Below are positions 41,687 to 49,666 of a DNA stretch of 51,225 nucleotides, one piece after another. Position numbers and translations under genes: made by a program. The DNA is taken from contig NZ_ML974130.1 of NCBI RefSeq assembly GCF_004143485.2, positions 119,682 to 170,906 of the forward strand, in the 5' to 3' direction. Position 1 is the first letter of the stretch, and each line of letters begins with the position of its first letter. The notes beneath the pieces are model-generated. The model had not been told where the DNA came from. It searched no databases and saw only the letters and a list, made by a program, of their open reading frames with translations. This DNA comes from Halorussus amylolyticus. Its GTDB lineage: Archaea > Halobacteriota > Halobacteria > Halobacteriales > Haladaptataceae.

Positions 41687-42939
41687 CTACCGAGGAACTC
41701 CCGAGCGCGGAGTCGGTCGTCGCGCTCGCCGACATCGAGGACGCGCGCGACCGACTCGAAGGCGTGGCTCACCGCACGCCGCTCGACCGCTCGACCACGT
41801 TCGCGGAGATGAGCGGCGCGGCGTCGGTGGGTCTCAAACTGGAGAACGTCCAGCGCACCGGGTCGTTCAAGATTCGGGGCGCGTACAACAAGATGTCTCA
41901 GCTCTCGGCCGACGAGCGCGAGGCGGGCGTGGTCGCGTCGAGCGCGGGCAACCACGCCCAGGGGGTTGCGCTCGCGGGCGACCTGCTCGATATCGACACG
42001 ACAATCGTAGTTCCGGAGGTGACGCCCGCGGCGAAAATCGAGGCGACACGGGGCTACGGCGCGGAAGTCCTCGTCGAGGGCGACATCTACGAGGAATCGT
42101 ATCAGCGCGCGCTCGACCTCGCCGACGGCGAGGGGCTGACGTTCGTCCACCCGTTCGACGACGAGGCGATAATCGCTGGACAGGGGACCGTGGGGCTGGA
42201 ACTCACAGAGCAGTACCCCGAACTCGATACGGTTCTAGTCGCCATCGGCGGCGGCGGCCTGATTTCGGGCATCGCGACTGCGTTGACGGCCCGCGACTCG
42301 GACGTTCGCGTCGTCGGCGTCCAACCCGAGGGCGCGTATCACGCCAAGCCGTCGCTCGAAGCCGACGAGATACGCGAACTGCCGGGCGTCGATACGGTCG
42401 CCGAGGGCATCGCCGACACCCGACTGCTGGAGAAGACGTTCGCGGTCGCCCGCGAGCGCGTGGACGAAGTGGTCTCGGTGAGCGACCGCGAGATTGCGGC
42501 GGGGGTCGCGCTCCTCGCCGAGCGCGCCAAGACTGTCGCCGAGAGCGCGGGCGCGGCCCCCCTCGCTGCGCTCCTCTCGGGCGCGGTCGATGTCGAAGGC
42601 GAACACGTCGCGGTCGTCGTCTCGGGCGGGAATGTGGACCTCACCGAACACGCCGACCTCGCGCGGACCGGCCTCGCGGAACTCGGCCGGTACGCGACGG
42701 TCCGGCTGGCGGTCGCCGACTGGCCGACCAACCTCGGCGAAATCGCCGACACCGTCGAGGAGCGAGGCGCGGGGCTGGACGCGGTTCGGCGCGCGCGCCG
42801 AACCGCGGACGACGACCCAAACCGTGTTCCCGTAACCGCGAGCGTGACCGCGAGCGGGCCGGACCACCTCGAAGGGACGCTAGCCGCGCTCGATTCGCTC
42901 GACGGCGTGTCGGTTATCGACGCGGATTTCGAGGCGTAA
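41683..42939 (+). CDS. threonine ammonia-lyase
   Basis: A 418-residue PLP enzyme of the threonine/serine dehydratase family. The PLP lysine is in LENVQRTGSFKIRGAYNKM, the substrate loop is ASSAGNHAQGVALAG, and the PLP phosphate site is VLVAIGGGGLISGIATAL. The C-terminal 90 residues (from YATVRLAVADWPTNLGEIAD) form an ACT-like domain as in catabolic TdcB/IlvA-type archaeal enzymes. The start is a GTG overlapping the M20 stop. It is of interest that a threonine-dehydratase-like gene, EutB, accompanies hydroxyectoine use in bacteria, but EutB lacks this ACT tail, so ordinary threonine deamination to 2-oxobutyrate is the better call. Confidence 0.88.
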   Translation: MTTEELPSAESVVALADIEDARDRLEGVAHRTPLDRSTTFAEMSGAASVGLKLENVQRTGSFKIRGAYNKMSQLSADEREAGVVASSAGNHAQGVALAGDLLDIDTTIVVPEVTPAAKIEATRGYGAEVLVEGDIYEESYQRALDLADGEGLTFVHPFDDEAIIAGQGTVGLELTEQYPELDTVLVAIGGGGLISGIATALTARDSDVRVVGVQPEGAYHAKPSLEADEIRELPGVDTVAEGIADTRLLEKTFAVARERVDEVVSVSDREIAAGVALLAERAKTVAESAGAAPLAALLSGAVDVEGEHVAVVVSGGNVDLTEHADLARTGLAELGRYATVRLAVADWPTNLGEIADTVEERGAGLDAVRRARRTADDDPNRVPVTASVTASGPDHLEGTLAALDSLDGVSVIDADFEA

Positions 42940-42994
42940 ACGCGCTCGACCGAGGCGATAGCTACATCTATATCGGTGTTCGTTATCAATTCGC

Positions 42995-43390
42995 ATGGAT
43001 GTTACACGACTCGACGAGACCGACGCCGAGCGACTCACCGGCCCGATTTTCGAGACGCAGGTCCACCGGAAGGCGGGGCCGTCCGAGGAATTCGGCGACC
43101 ACGGCGTCTCGATGAGCGAGATTTTCTTCGCGCCGGGCGAGCGAACCGCGATGCACGAACACACCGTCCGCCAGATACTCTACGTGACCGAGGGTGAGGG
43201 AATCCTCGCGAGCGAAGACGAGAAGAACCCCGTCTCGGAGGGCGACATCATCTCGATTCCGCCCGACGAACCTCACTGGCACGGCGCGAAGCCGAACGCG
43301 ACGTTCGCACACCTCTCGTTCGTGATTCTCGATGAGAACGGCGAGGGGTCGTTCGCGGTCGAGGAACCCGAAGGTCGTCGGTCGGAGTAA
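42995..43390 (+). CDS. single-domain cupin
   Basis: A 131-residue cupin with the metal motif GERTAMHEHTVRQILYVTEG and second motif ISIPPDEPHWHGAKPN. It begins MDVTRLDETDAERLTGPIF. A TATA-like CTATATC near 42968 lies 27 nt before the ATG. It belongs to the large (R)-mandelonitrile-lyase-like/DUF-type cupins whose members bind manganese or iron; no substrate can be stated. It is convergent with the next aminotransferase and lies 55 nt after the threonine ammonia-lyase. Confidence 0.82.
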   Translation: MDVTRLDETDAERLTGPIFETQVHRKAGPSEEFGDHGVSMSEIFFAPGERTAMHEHTVRQILYVTEGEGILASEDEKNPVSEGDIISIPPDEPHWHGAKPNATFAHLSFVILDENGEGSFAVEEPEGRRSE

Positions 43391-43418
43391 GCAAGCGGAG
43401 AAAGTAGCGAGGGTCCGA

Positions 43419-44783
43419 CTACGCGACGGACGTTCGCCCGGCCGCCTCGACCGCGTCGTTGAAGATGCCGACGCCGAGTTCGATTTCGCGCTCGGTCGAG
43501 TCGAGCGGCGGGAGGAGTCGGATGGTCTTGGTGCCACACCCGAGGGTGAGCAGGCCGCGCTTGAGCGACTCCTCGACCACGGCGTCCCGACGGTCTTTGG
43601 TGTCGAACTCCGCGGCGAGCATCAGGCCCTTCCCGCGCACGTCCACGAGGTGGTCGGGCGCGGCGTCCCGGAGCAGCTCCTTGGCCTGCCGACCCCGTTC
43701 GGTCGCGTTGTCGAGCAGGTCGTACTCCTCGATGGCTTCGAGGGTGAACGCGCCCTGCATCGACGCGAGCACGTCGCCGCCGCCGAACGTCGAACCCAGG
43801 CGGTTGGCCTCCGAGGGGAACACGTCCGAGCGCGAAATCGTGGCCCCGACCCGGAGCGCCTTCGCGCTGGCGATGACGTCGGGTTCGATGGGGTAGTGGT
43901 CCGACGCCCACATCTTCCCGGTCCGGCCCACGCCCGACTGAATCTCGTCCACGACGAGCGGGATGTCGTACTCCGAGGAGACGTCGCCGATTTCCTTCAT
44001 GAACTCCTCGTTCGGGAATCGGTAGCCGCCGACGCCTTGGACCGGCTCCACGACCAGGAAGCCGACCTCCTCGGGGTTGAGATGGCCGCCCTCGGGGGCG
44101 AGCGCGTTCCGGAGTTGGGAGCCGTTCGCGGTGAAAAAGCCACAATCACACGAGCCGTCGGCGGGGTCGTGGTCGCGGTCGTTGCAGAACGGCACCGTCC
44201 GAATGCCCGCGATTTCGGGGTAGTGGCGGGTGTACACCTCGTTCGACCGGGTGAGCGAGAGGGTTCCGAGCGTCCGGCCGTGGAAGCTGTCGTCGAACGT
44301 GAAGCCGTACTTCGCGGTCGGGTTTCGGTCGTACGCGATTTTCATCGAGTTCTCGACCGCCTCCGCGCCCGAGTTCGAGAGGAAGACGGTGTCCATCCCG
44401 TAGTGGCTCGACACGTCGGTCAGCTTGTCCATCAGGTGGCTCGACCCCGGGAACTCCGCGGTCTCCGGGTCGGGTCCCGCCCCGAAGTACATGTCTTGGC
44501 CCGCGATTTTCATGGGTTCGAGCAGGTCGAACTCCCGGAGCTTTCCGAGGACCTTCTCGTTCTGGTAGCCGAGCGGGGCGGCCCCGATGTGACACGTGAA
44601 ATCGAGGAGCACGTTCCCGTCCACGTCGGTCACGAACGGGCCGTCGGCGTCGGCGGTGACGTCCCAGACGAACTCGTGGGAGTACTCGCTCGGCGCGGCG
44701 TGTTCGCCGTGAAACGCCATCCACTTTTCGGCGTTCGGGCCGGGAAGTCCACCCGCGTCGGGTTCCGCGGTGTCCCTATCCAT
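43419..44783 (-). CDS. class III PLP aminotransferase (diaminobutyrate/GABA/lysine type)
   Basis: A 454-residue aminotransferase. Visible are FLSNSGAEAVENSMKIAYDR, DDSFHGRTLGTLSLTRSNEV, the cofactor aspartate in PLVVDEIQSGVGRTGKMW and the Schiff-base lysine in VIASAKALRVGATISR. A Cys-containing loop (DGSCDCGFF) is characteristic of one archaeal subgroup with lysine 6- or 4-aminobutyrate specificity. A TATA-like TTTTAATT lies about 30 nt before the ATG. It stands 54 nt downstream of the BCCT transporter gene. In ectoine breakdown an enzyme of this class would take diaminobutyrate to aspartate semialdehyde. Confidence 0.85.
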   Translation of the reverse strand: MDRDTAEPDAGGLPGPNAEKWMAFHGEHAAPSEYSHEFVWDVTADADGPFVTDVDGNVLLDFTCHIGAAPLGYQNEKVLGKLREFDLLEPMKIAGQDMYFGAGPDPETAEFPGSSHLMDKLTDVSSHYGMDTVFLSNSGAEAVENSMKIAYDRNPTAKYGFTFDDSFHGRTLGTLSLTRSNEVYTRHYPEIAGIRTVPFCNDRDHDPADGSCDCGFFTANGSQLRNALAPEGGHLNPEEVGFLVVEPVQGVGGYRFPNEEFMKEIGDVSSEYDIPLVVDEIQSGVGRTGKMWASDHYPIEPDVIASAKALRVGATISRSDVFPSEANRLGSTFGGGDVLASMQGAFTLEAIEEYDLLDNATERGRQAKELLRDAAPDHLVDVRGKGLMLAAEFDTKDRRDAVVEESLKRGLLTLGCGTKTIRLLPPLDSTEREIELGVGIFNDAVEAAGRTSVA

Positions 44784-44837
44784 ACACAGAAAACGTATGC
44801 ACCGTCAATTAAAAGTTATTATTAGTCAGGGACCGAC

Positions 44838-46478
44838 TTAGTCGTCGTCGGCCGCCGGGCGATTGGACGCGCCCGACTGGCCGGTCTCGTCGGGCGACCC
44901 GATGAGCGTCGTCTGCTCCTGTAACAGGACCTGCCCGTAGTTCGCGCCGAACTCCCGAATGAGTCCGAGCGTCGCGAGCAAGCAGATGAACGCGAACGGC
45001 GCACCCGTGATGATGACGGCGTCTTGGAGCGTGCTCGCACCGCCGAGCGTCATCAGAATCGCGGCGAACATCCCGAGGACGACTCCCCAGAACACGCGGT
45101 TGATGCTCGACGGTCGGGCCTTCCCGCCGGTCGTCATCATCGACACAGCGAGCGTCGAGGAGTCCGCCGACGTGATGAAGAACGTCGTCACGAGCACCAT
45201 GAACGCCACCATGAAGACCGACCCGAACGGGAACGCTTCGAACAGCGCGAACCCGGCGACGGCCTCGCCGTGGGTCCCGATTGGACCGAGCAGGTCCGTG
45301 CCGTTGTGCTGTGACCACACCGCGGTCCCGCCGACGATGGTGAACCACGGAATCGTGGCGGCCGAGGTCGCACCGATACCGGTGAACGCGACCTCGCGGA
45401 CGGTCCGGCCCTTCGAGATGCGGGCGATGAACAGCCCCGCGAACGGCGACCACGAGAGCGCCCACGCCCAGTAGAAGACGGTCCAGGAGTTCATCCACTC
45501 CGTGGCGTCCGGGTTGCCCGCGCCCATCGGGCCAGCACCGGTAAAGAGGCTCATCGAGACGAAGTCGGTTATCATGCCGCCGAACGCCTGGGTTCCGAGC
45601 AGCACGAGGAATATCGACGGGCCGATGATGAACGTCGCAATCATGAGCGCGACGAACAGAATCATGTTGAAGTTCGAGAGCCGACGGATGCCCCTATCGA
45701 CTCCGAGGACCATCGAAATCGTGAACAGGAGGGTCATCCCGGTCACGACGAGGATGACACCGGTGTTGCCGAGGTCGATACCCCACTGGTAGTCGAGGCC
45801 CGTGATGAACTGGCTTCCGATGAAGCCGAGCGAGGTCGCCACGCCGCCGATGGTCGCGAACACCGCGATGATGTCCACGATTTTCGCGGCGACCCCGTCG
45901 AGGTTGTCCTTGCCGAGAATCGGCGTGAGCGCCGAGGAGACTCGGAGCGGGACGCTCTCGTAGTTGTACGCGAAGTAGCCGATTGCGATTCCGATGATGG
46001 TGAACACCGCGAGCTGGGGGAGCGCCCAGTGGAACAGCGTCTGCTGAACCGCGACGACCATCGCTTCGGGCGACCCGCTCGACACGTCGAACAGCGGCGA
46101 CGGGGAGTCGTAGTAGAATAGCGCCTCGGTCGGTCCCCAGAACACGACGCCCGCCGCGAACCCGGCGGAGTACAGCATCGCGAAGAACGACAGGAAGCTG
46201 TACTCGGGCGGTTCGTCGCCGAATTTGATGTTGCCCCACGGGCCGACGATGAGGAACAGCAAGAACAGGACGATGAGGAAGACGATGACCAACAGCGCCC
46301 AGTTGAGGTACTGATTCATCAGCGTGTTCCCGGCGTCGATACCGAACTGGACGAGACCGGGACTGATAAAGTAGGTCGCGATGAGACCGACCGTCAGGCC
46401 CGCCCCGAACAGGAACACGATTGGGTCGATTTCCTCGCGGAAACGGTCCACGGCACCCGAACCGCTCGCGTCGCTCAC
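44838..46478 (-). CDS. BCCT-family osmolyte transporter
   Basis: A 546-residue secondary transporter with 12 helices of the betaine/carnitine/choline family. The diagnostic segment is WTVFYWAWALSWSPFAGLF followed by ISKGRTVREV; BetP-type carriers usually have WAWWISW here, so one aromatic residue is replaced by Ala. Helix 3 reads SAGFAAGVVFWGPTEALFYY. The GTG at 46478 is chosen because the upstream open frame (to a GTG at 46640) is Arg-rich and unlike the acidic proteins around it; the longer 600-residue form cannot be excluded. It would import glycine betaine, ectoine or similar solutes and is the natural uptake system for this cluster. Confidence 0.9.
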   Translation of the reverse strand: MSDASGSGAVDRFREEIDPIVFLFGAGLTVGLIATYFISPGLVQFGIDAGNTLMNQYLNWALLVIVFLIVLFLLFLIVGPWGNIKFGDEPPEYSFLSFFAMLYSAGFAAGVVFWGPTEALFYYDSPSPLFDVSSGSPEAMVVAVQQTLFHWALPQLAVFTIIGIAIGYFAYNYESVPLRVSSALTPILGKDNLDGVAAKIVDIIAVFATIGGVATSLGFIGSQFITGLDYQWGIDLGNTGVILVVTGMTLLFTISMVLGVDRGIRRLSNFNMILFVALMIATFIIGPSIFLVLLGTQAFGGMITDFVSMSLFTGAGPMGAGNPDATEWMNSWTVFYWAWALSWSPFAGLFIARISKGRTVREVAFTGIGATSAATIPWFTIVGGTAVWSQHNGTDLLGPIGTHGEAVAGFALFEAFPFGSVFMVAFMVLVTTFFITSADSSTLAVSMMTTGGKARPSSINRVFWGVVLGMFAAILMTLGGASTLQDAVIITGAPFAFICLLATLGLIREFGANYGQVLLQEQTTLIGSPDETGQSGASNRPAADDD

Positions 46479-46621
46479 GTCCGAACACCCCGTTTGCGTC
46501 CCCCGTTCGGCTCTCGGGGCGACCCGGAACGCGACTGCGAACCGAGCCGATAGCCGATGCGTTTGCTCGTACTGTTCACCGCCCGACGCCGCCTTTCGCC
46601 GCCGTGAATCTCGGATTTCAT
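46475..46621 (-). CDS. possible short upstream ORF coupled to the BCCT gene
   Basis: A 48-codon frame (MKSEIHGGERRRRAVNSTSK at the start) whose TGA overlaps the BCCT GTG. It lies within the transcript predicted from TATA-like sequences near 46678-46691. Its third codon positions are mostly G or C, but the product is strongly basic, unlike haloarchaeal proteins. It may be a leader peptide or chance; the gap 46479-47019 holds no other gene. Confidence 0.25.
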   Translation of the reverse strand: MKSEIHGGERRRRAVNSTSKRIGYRLGSQSRSGSPREPNGGRKRGVRT

Positions 46622-46714
46622 GAGGTATCCTCTCACGCACCGTGTCGCACGGTGACGCACATCAGCCACTGTCGTGAAATATCGTGATAAATATTACGAT
46701 TATTGAGGCCGGCA

Positions 46715-46762
46715 GATACGGAATGTGTTTACTTATGGCGTTGCGATACGCTATGTGTTTAC
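46715..46762. promoter_or_regulatory. 18-nt direct repeats upstream of the BCCT promoter
   Basis: GATACGGAATGTGTTTAC (46715-46732) and GATACGCTATGTGTTTAC (46745-46762) are direct repeats with two mismatches and a period of 30 nt, about three DNA turns. They lie 25-70 nt upstream of the BCCT TATA-like region, on one face of the DNA, as expected for a pair of activator or repressor sites. Confidence 0.5.
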
Positions 46763-47019
46763 ACTCGAAACGGTAATTCGTGAGACGGAAGCGAGAAACT
46801 GACAATCTGTTTGTGGTTCTACTCGGCTCGACGCTTGGCGTTGTGCGCCGTCAGGAGTGCTGATTGGGGTACACACTAATTGTAGACTGGTCGCTCGTCT
46901 TATCGGACGGCGCTCGTGTCGTGGGAGCTACGCCCCTTCCGCGGCGTCCGTTGTCGGCGTCTCGCCGAATTTACGTGAGTATCGTAACTATTAATCCCGT
47001 CTGTATACAAATTCTGTGT

Positions 47020-47673
47020 ATGGTAGACGGCCCTGACGAGCGCGACTCCGAGCGCAGTCTCACCTACTCGGCCGACCGGCCCAGAGGAATCCTTACGCCG
47101 AGCGACCGGGAGTTTCTGCTCGGGCGCAAGACTGACTACACGGAACACTCGAAAAAGCAGAAGCGCAACCGAATCCGACACCGCATCCGGAACGCCATCC
47201 TCGATTTCACGATTCTGTTCGAACACCTCGAAGACCGCGACCGCGAGACCGTCTTCAACCCCGACGACGACGCGCGAGACGCGTACACGCAAGGCATCAT
47301 CGACCTGCTCGCGTTCCTCCATCTCGGCACGATGGGGTACTACACCCCGTTCAAGGACATGCTCTCGCAGGGGGTCAACAAGGCCGAACAGGAACTCGCG
47401 GGGTCAGACTACCGGATGGTGACCGTCGATTTCAACGTCGACCCGGTCGGCCAGATAGACGTAGACGAGGTCATCGACAAACTCGAATTCGGCGACTTCG
47501 GCGAGATTACTGACGAGGAGCTCTGGGCGTTCGTCAGACTGCTCTCCGAGTCCGACGAGTTCTCCGCGACCTCGATTCGCTCGGAGATGAAAGAGCAGAT
47601 GAGCGAGTTCATCGCGCAGGTCGACGCCGCGGCCGAACAGCGCGACGCGCGCGTCGAGGAGCTCAACGACTGA
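47020..47673 (+). CDS. conserved haloarchaeal protein of unknown function
   Basis: A 217-residue protein that begins MVDGPDERDSERSLTYSADR and has the striking segment RGILTPSDREFLLGRKTDYT followed by a basic stretch (KKQKRNRIRHRIRNAI) and an acidic, helical second half. I recognise the RGILTPSDREFLLG pattern as a widespread haloarchaeal family without an assigned function. The basic N-terminal region may bind nucleic acid. A TATA-like CTATTAATC near 46993 gives a leaderless mRNA at this ATG, so the longer upstream frame is rejected. It separates the BCCT and AstE-like genes and may not belong to the catabolic pathway. Confidence 0.75.
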   Translation: MVDGPDERDSERSLTYSADRPRGILTPSDREFLLGRKTDYTEHSKKQKRNRIRHRIRNAILDFTILFEHLEDRDRETVFNPDDDARDAYTQGIIDLLAFLHLGTMGYYTPFKDMLSQGVNKAEQELAGSDYRMVTVDFNVDPVGQIDVDEVIDKLEFGDFGEITDEELWAFVRLLSESDEFSATSIRSEMKEQMSEFIAQVDAAAEQRDARVEELND

Positions 47674-47727
47674 GCGCCGACCGGCCAGCGACTGAACGCT
47701 GACTGACCAACGACTGAGCGCCGACCG
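47664..47727. repeat. 20-nt direct repeat spanning a stop codon
   Basis: CAACGACTGAGCGCCGACCG occurs at 47664-47683, where it contains the stop codon of the preceding gene, and again at 47708-47727. CGACTGA words lie between the copies. It looks like a local tail duplication. Confidence 0.7.
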
Positions 47728-47812
47728 ACGCGATTCGCACCGTTCGCGCGCCGGAAATCGTCGCGTTGCCGGGACGGAATACACTTTGTCGCCCGCCGAG
47801 AGACGGACGTGT

Positions 47813-48877
47813 ATGAAAATCGGAACTGCCGAGTCACGAGCGGGCGAACTGTCCACCGGGTACGTCGAAGCGACCCAACTGCCGACCGGCGGTGCGGAGA
47901 AAATCCCTGTCGTCGTGGCCGAGGGCGTCGAGACCGGCCCGACGCTCTGGGTCGTCGGCGCGATTCACGCCGACGAGACGACGAGTCTGGCGGTCGCCCA
48001 CGACTTCGTGGACTGGCTAAACCCCGACGAACTCGCGGGCCGCGTGGTCTGCGTCCCGAACGCGAACCCGGCGGGCTTTCGGGTGAACGGTCGGGAGTCG
48101 TACTACCACGGCGACGACCCGAATCGCTATTTCCCGGCAGAAGACGCCGGCGGCGCGCGTCCTCGCAAGGTCCAGGAACTCATCAATCGGCGGCTGTTCG
48201 ACCGTATCACCGACTCCGCCGACGCCGTCGTCGCGCTCCACACGTCGTGGGTCGGGTCGGCGTCGTACGTCATCCAGCCCCGCGTCACCCACGGCGACGA
48301 CAGAACCGAGGACGAGGCCCGCGCGCTCGCCGACGAACTCACCGACCTGACCGAGGCGTTCGGCCTGCCGGTGGTGAATCAGTACAGCCAATCGCGCGAG
48401 ATTTCGGAGGGTCTCCACCGGTCGCTCTCGGGTGCCGCGGTGCGAGAGGCCGGAATCCCCGCCTTCACGCCGGAACTCGGCGGGCGGTACATCGTGGAGG
48501 ACGACGCCAGAGCGTACGGCGTCGAGGGCCTGAAGAACGTGGCTCGGACGCTCGAAATGGTCGCCGAATCGCCCCGGACCGACCCCCAACTCGAACCGCC
48601 GATACCCCACCCTCTGAAGCGGTCGGTCCACCCCCACACCGACACCGCGGGGGTCGTCCAGTATCGCGTCCGCGAAGGCGACGCCGTCGAAAAAGGGGAT
48701 GCAGTCGCCGACATCCTCACGCCCCACGGCGAGCGAAAGACGACCGTGCGAACCGAGGAGGACGGCTACGTCCTGAGTCGCCACGAGGGCGCGACCGCCT
48801 ACGAGAACGACCCGCTCCTCGACCTCGCGGTCCCCGACGACGACCCCCTCGTGGTTCCCCACGAGTCGGCGGAGTAG
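47813..48877 (+). CDS. AstE/AspA-family zinc deacylase (candidate N-acetyl-diaminobutyrate deacetylase)
   Basis: A 354-residue protein of the succinylglutamate desuccinylase/aspartoacylase family (M14-like). Zinc ligands H52 and E55 lie in GAIHADETTSLAVAHDFVDW, and H143 lies in VVALHTSWVGSA. NPAGFRVNGRESYYHGDDPN is the substrate-arginine region, and TPELGGRYIVED carries the likely catalytic Glu. The C-terminal 90 residues form a lipoyl-like beta domain (VREGDAVEKGDAVADI). DoeB/EutE, which deacetylates the ectoine hydrolase product, belongs to this family, but many haloarchaeal paralogues are of unknown substrate. The ATG at 47813 is preferred by TATA spacing (near 47783). Confidence 0.82.
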   Translation: MKIGTAESRAGELSTGYVEATQLPTGGAEKIPVVVAEGVETGPTLWVVGAIHADETTSLAVAHDFVDWLNPDELAGRVVCVPNANPAGFRVNGRESYYHGDDPNRYFPAEDAGGARPRKVQELINRRLFDRITDSADAVVALHTSWVGSASYVIQPRVTHGDDRTEDEARALADELTDLTEAFGLPVVNQYSQSREISEGLHRSLSGAAVREAGIPAFTPELGGRYIVEDDARAYGVEGLKNVARTLEMVAESPRTDPQLEPPIPHPLKRSVHPHTDTAGVVQYRVREGDAVEKGDAVADILTPHGERKTTVRTEEDGYVLSRHEGATAYENDPLLDLAVPDDDPLVVPHESAE

Positions 48878-48972
48878 AGAAGCGGCCAGTCGTCACTCCC
48901 TTCGAGCATGCTCTGTGAGCCGTTCGGCACGTCCGGGACAACGGTTTACTGTGCCACGACCCAAATGAGACC

Positions 48973-49152
48973 ATGACCGACGGCTGTACGTACTGCGGAA
49001 GTGACATCGAGCGCCACGACCCCGTGTTCGTGAACGAAGGCGCGAATGCACCCGGAAATCAGGCGGGTCGGTTCTGCAACTACGCGTGTCTCGCGGCGTA
49101 CATCGAGAGCGAGGAACTGACGTACGGCACCGCCTGTGAATGGGAGCCGTGA
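48973..49152 (+). CDS. small zinc-finger protein (DUF7576-like)
   Basis: A 59-residue protein, MTDGCTYCGSDIERHDPVFV, with CTYC and CNYAC knuckles (RFCNYACLAAYIESEEL) that form a treble-clef or zinc-ribbon fold; a further Cys lies near the end (TACEWEP). It matches a widespread haloarchaeal family of unknown function. A TATA-like TTTACTG 27-30 nt before the ATG supports leaderless expression. It lies between the AstE-like gene and the convergent ridA. Confidence 0.78.
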   Translation: MTDGCTYCGSDIERHDPVFVNEGANAPGNQAGRFCNYACLAAYIESEELTYGTACEWEP

Positions 49153-49243
49153 ACTCGCACCCCTTCGAAGCGCGACCGGAGCGTCTCGAAGGAGGGTCGT
49201 CACGAGGTAACGGGTGCGGACGGACGCCGAGGCGCGTCGAATC

Positions 49244-49633
49244 TCAGCCGAGATACGCCACGGCGTCCATCTCGACCCGAACGTCGCCCGGAAGCCGCGA
49301 CACCTCGACGCAGACCCGCGCCGGCGGGTCGCCGGGGAACTTCGCGCCGTAGGCCTCGTTCACCCGGTCGTAGTCGTCGAGGTCGGTCAGGTAGACCGTG
49401 ACTTTCACCACGTCGTCGAGGCCGTCGCCACCGGCCTCCGAGACCACCGCGGCGATGTTGTCGAGGACCTGCTCGGTCTGTGCTTCGATGTCCCCTTCGA
49501 CATCTTCGCCGGTCTCGGGGTCCACTGGTCCGTAGCCCGAGACGTGGAGCGTGTCGCCAGCCAAGACCCCCTGCGAGTAGGGGTTGTCGTTGCGCGGTGC
49601 GTCGTCCGTCACGATTCTGTCGGTGTTGCTCAT
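49244..49633 (-). CDS. ridA: RidA family enamine/imine deaminase
   Basis: A 129-residue member of the RidA/YjgF/UK114 family that hydrolyses reactive enamines and imines. The family pattern is visible in NPYSQGVLAGDTLHVSGYGP, VVKVTVYLTDLDDYDRVNEAYGAKFPG (read in parts) and ARVCVEVSRLPGDVRVEMDAVAYLG, which contains the substrate-binding Arg before a Val-Cys-Val-Glu-Val strand. It follows the aminotransferase by 33 nt on the same strand and has no promoter of its own that I can see. In this context it may clear 2-aminoacrylate-type products of PLP enzymes such as the threonine ammonia-lyase nearby. Confidence 0.9.
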   Translation of the reverse strand: MSNTDRIVTDDAPRNDNPYSQGVLAGDTLHVSGYGPVDPETGEDVEGDIEAQTEQVLDNIAAVVSEAGGDGLDDVVKVTVYLTDLDDYDRVNEAYGAKFPGDPPARVCVEVSRLPGDVRVEMDAVAYLG

Positions 49634-49666
49634 ACTGGAGTGTCTGGGAGTCGTTCGACGGTCGGT

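Noticed and set aside
41683-42939. EutB of hydroxyectoine catabolism
   Set aside because: The ACT-like C-terminal domain and length fit catabolic threonine ammonia-lyase. EutA and EutC partners are absent.
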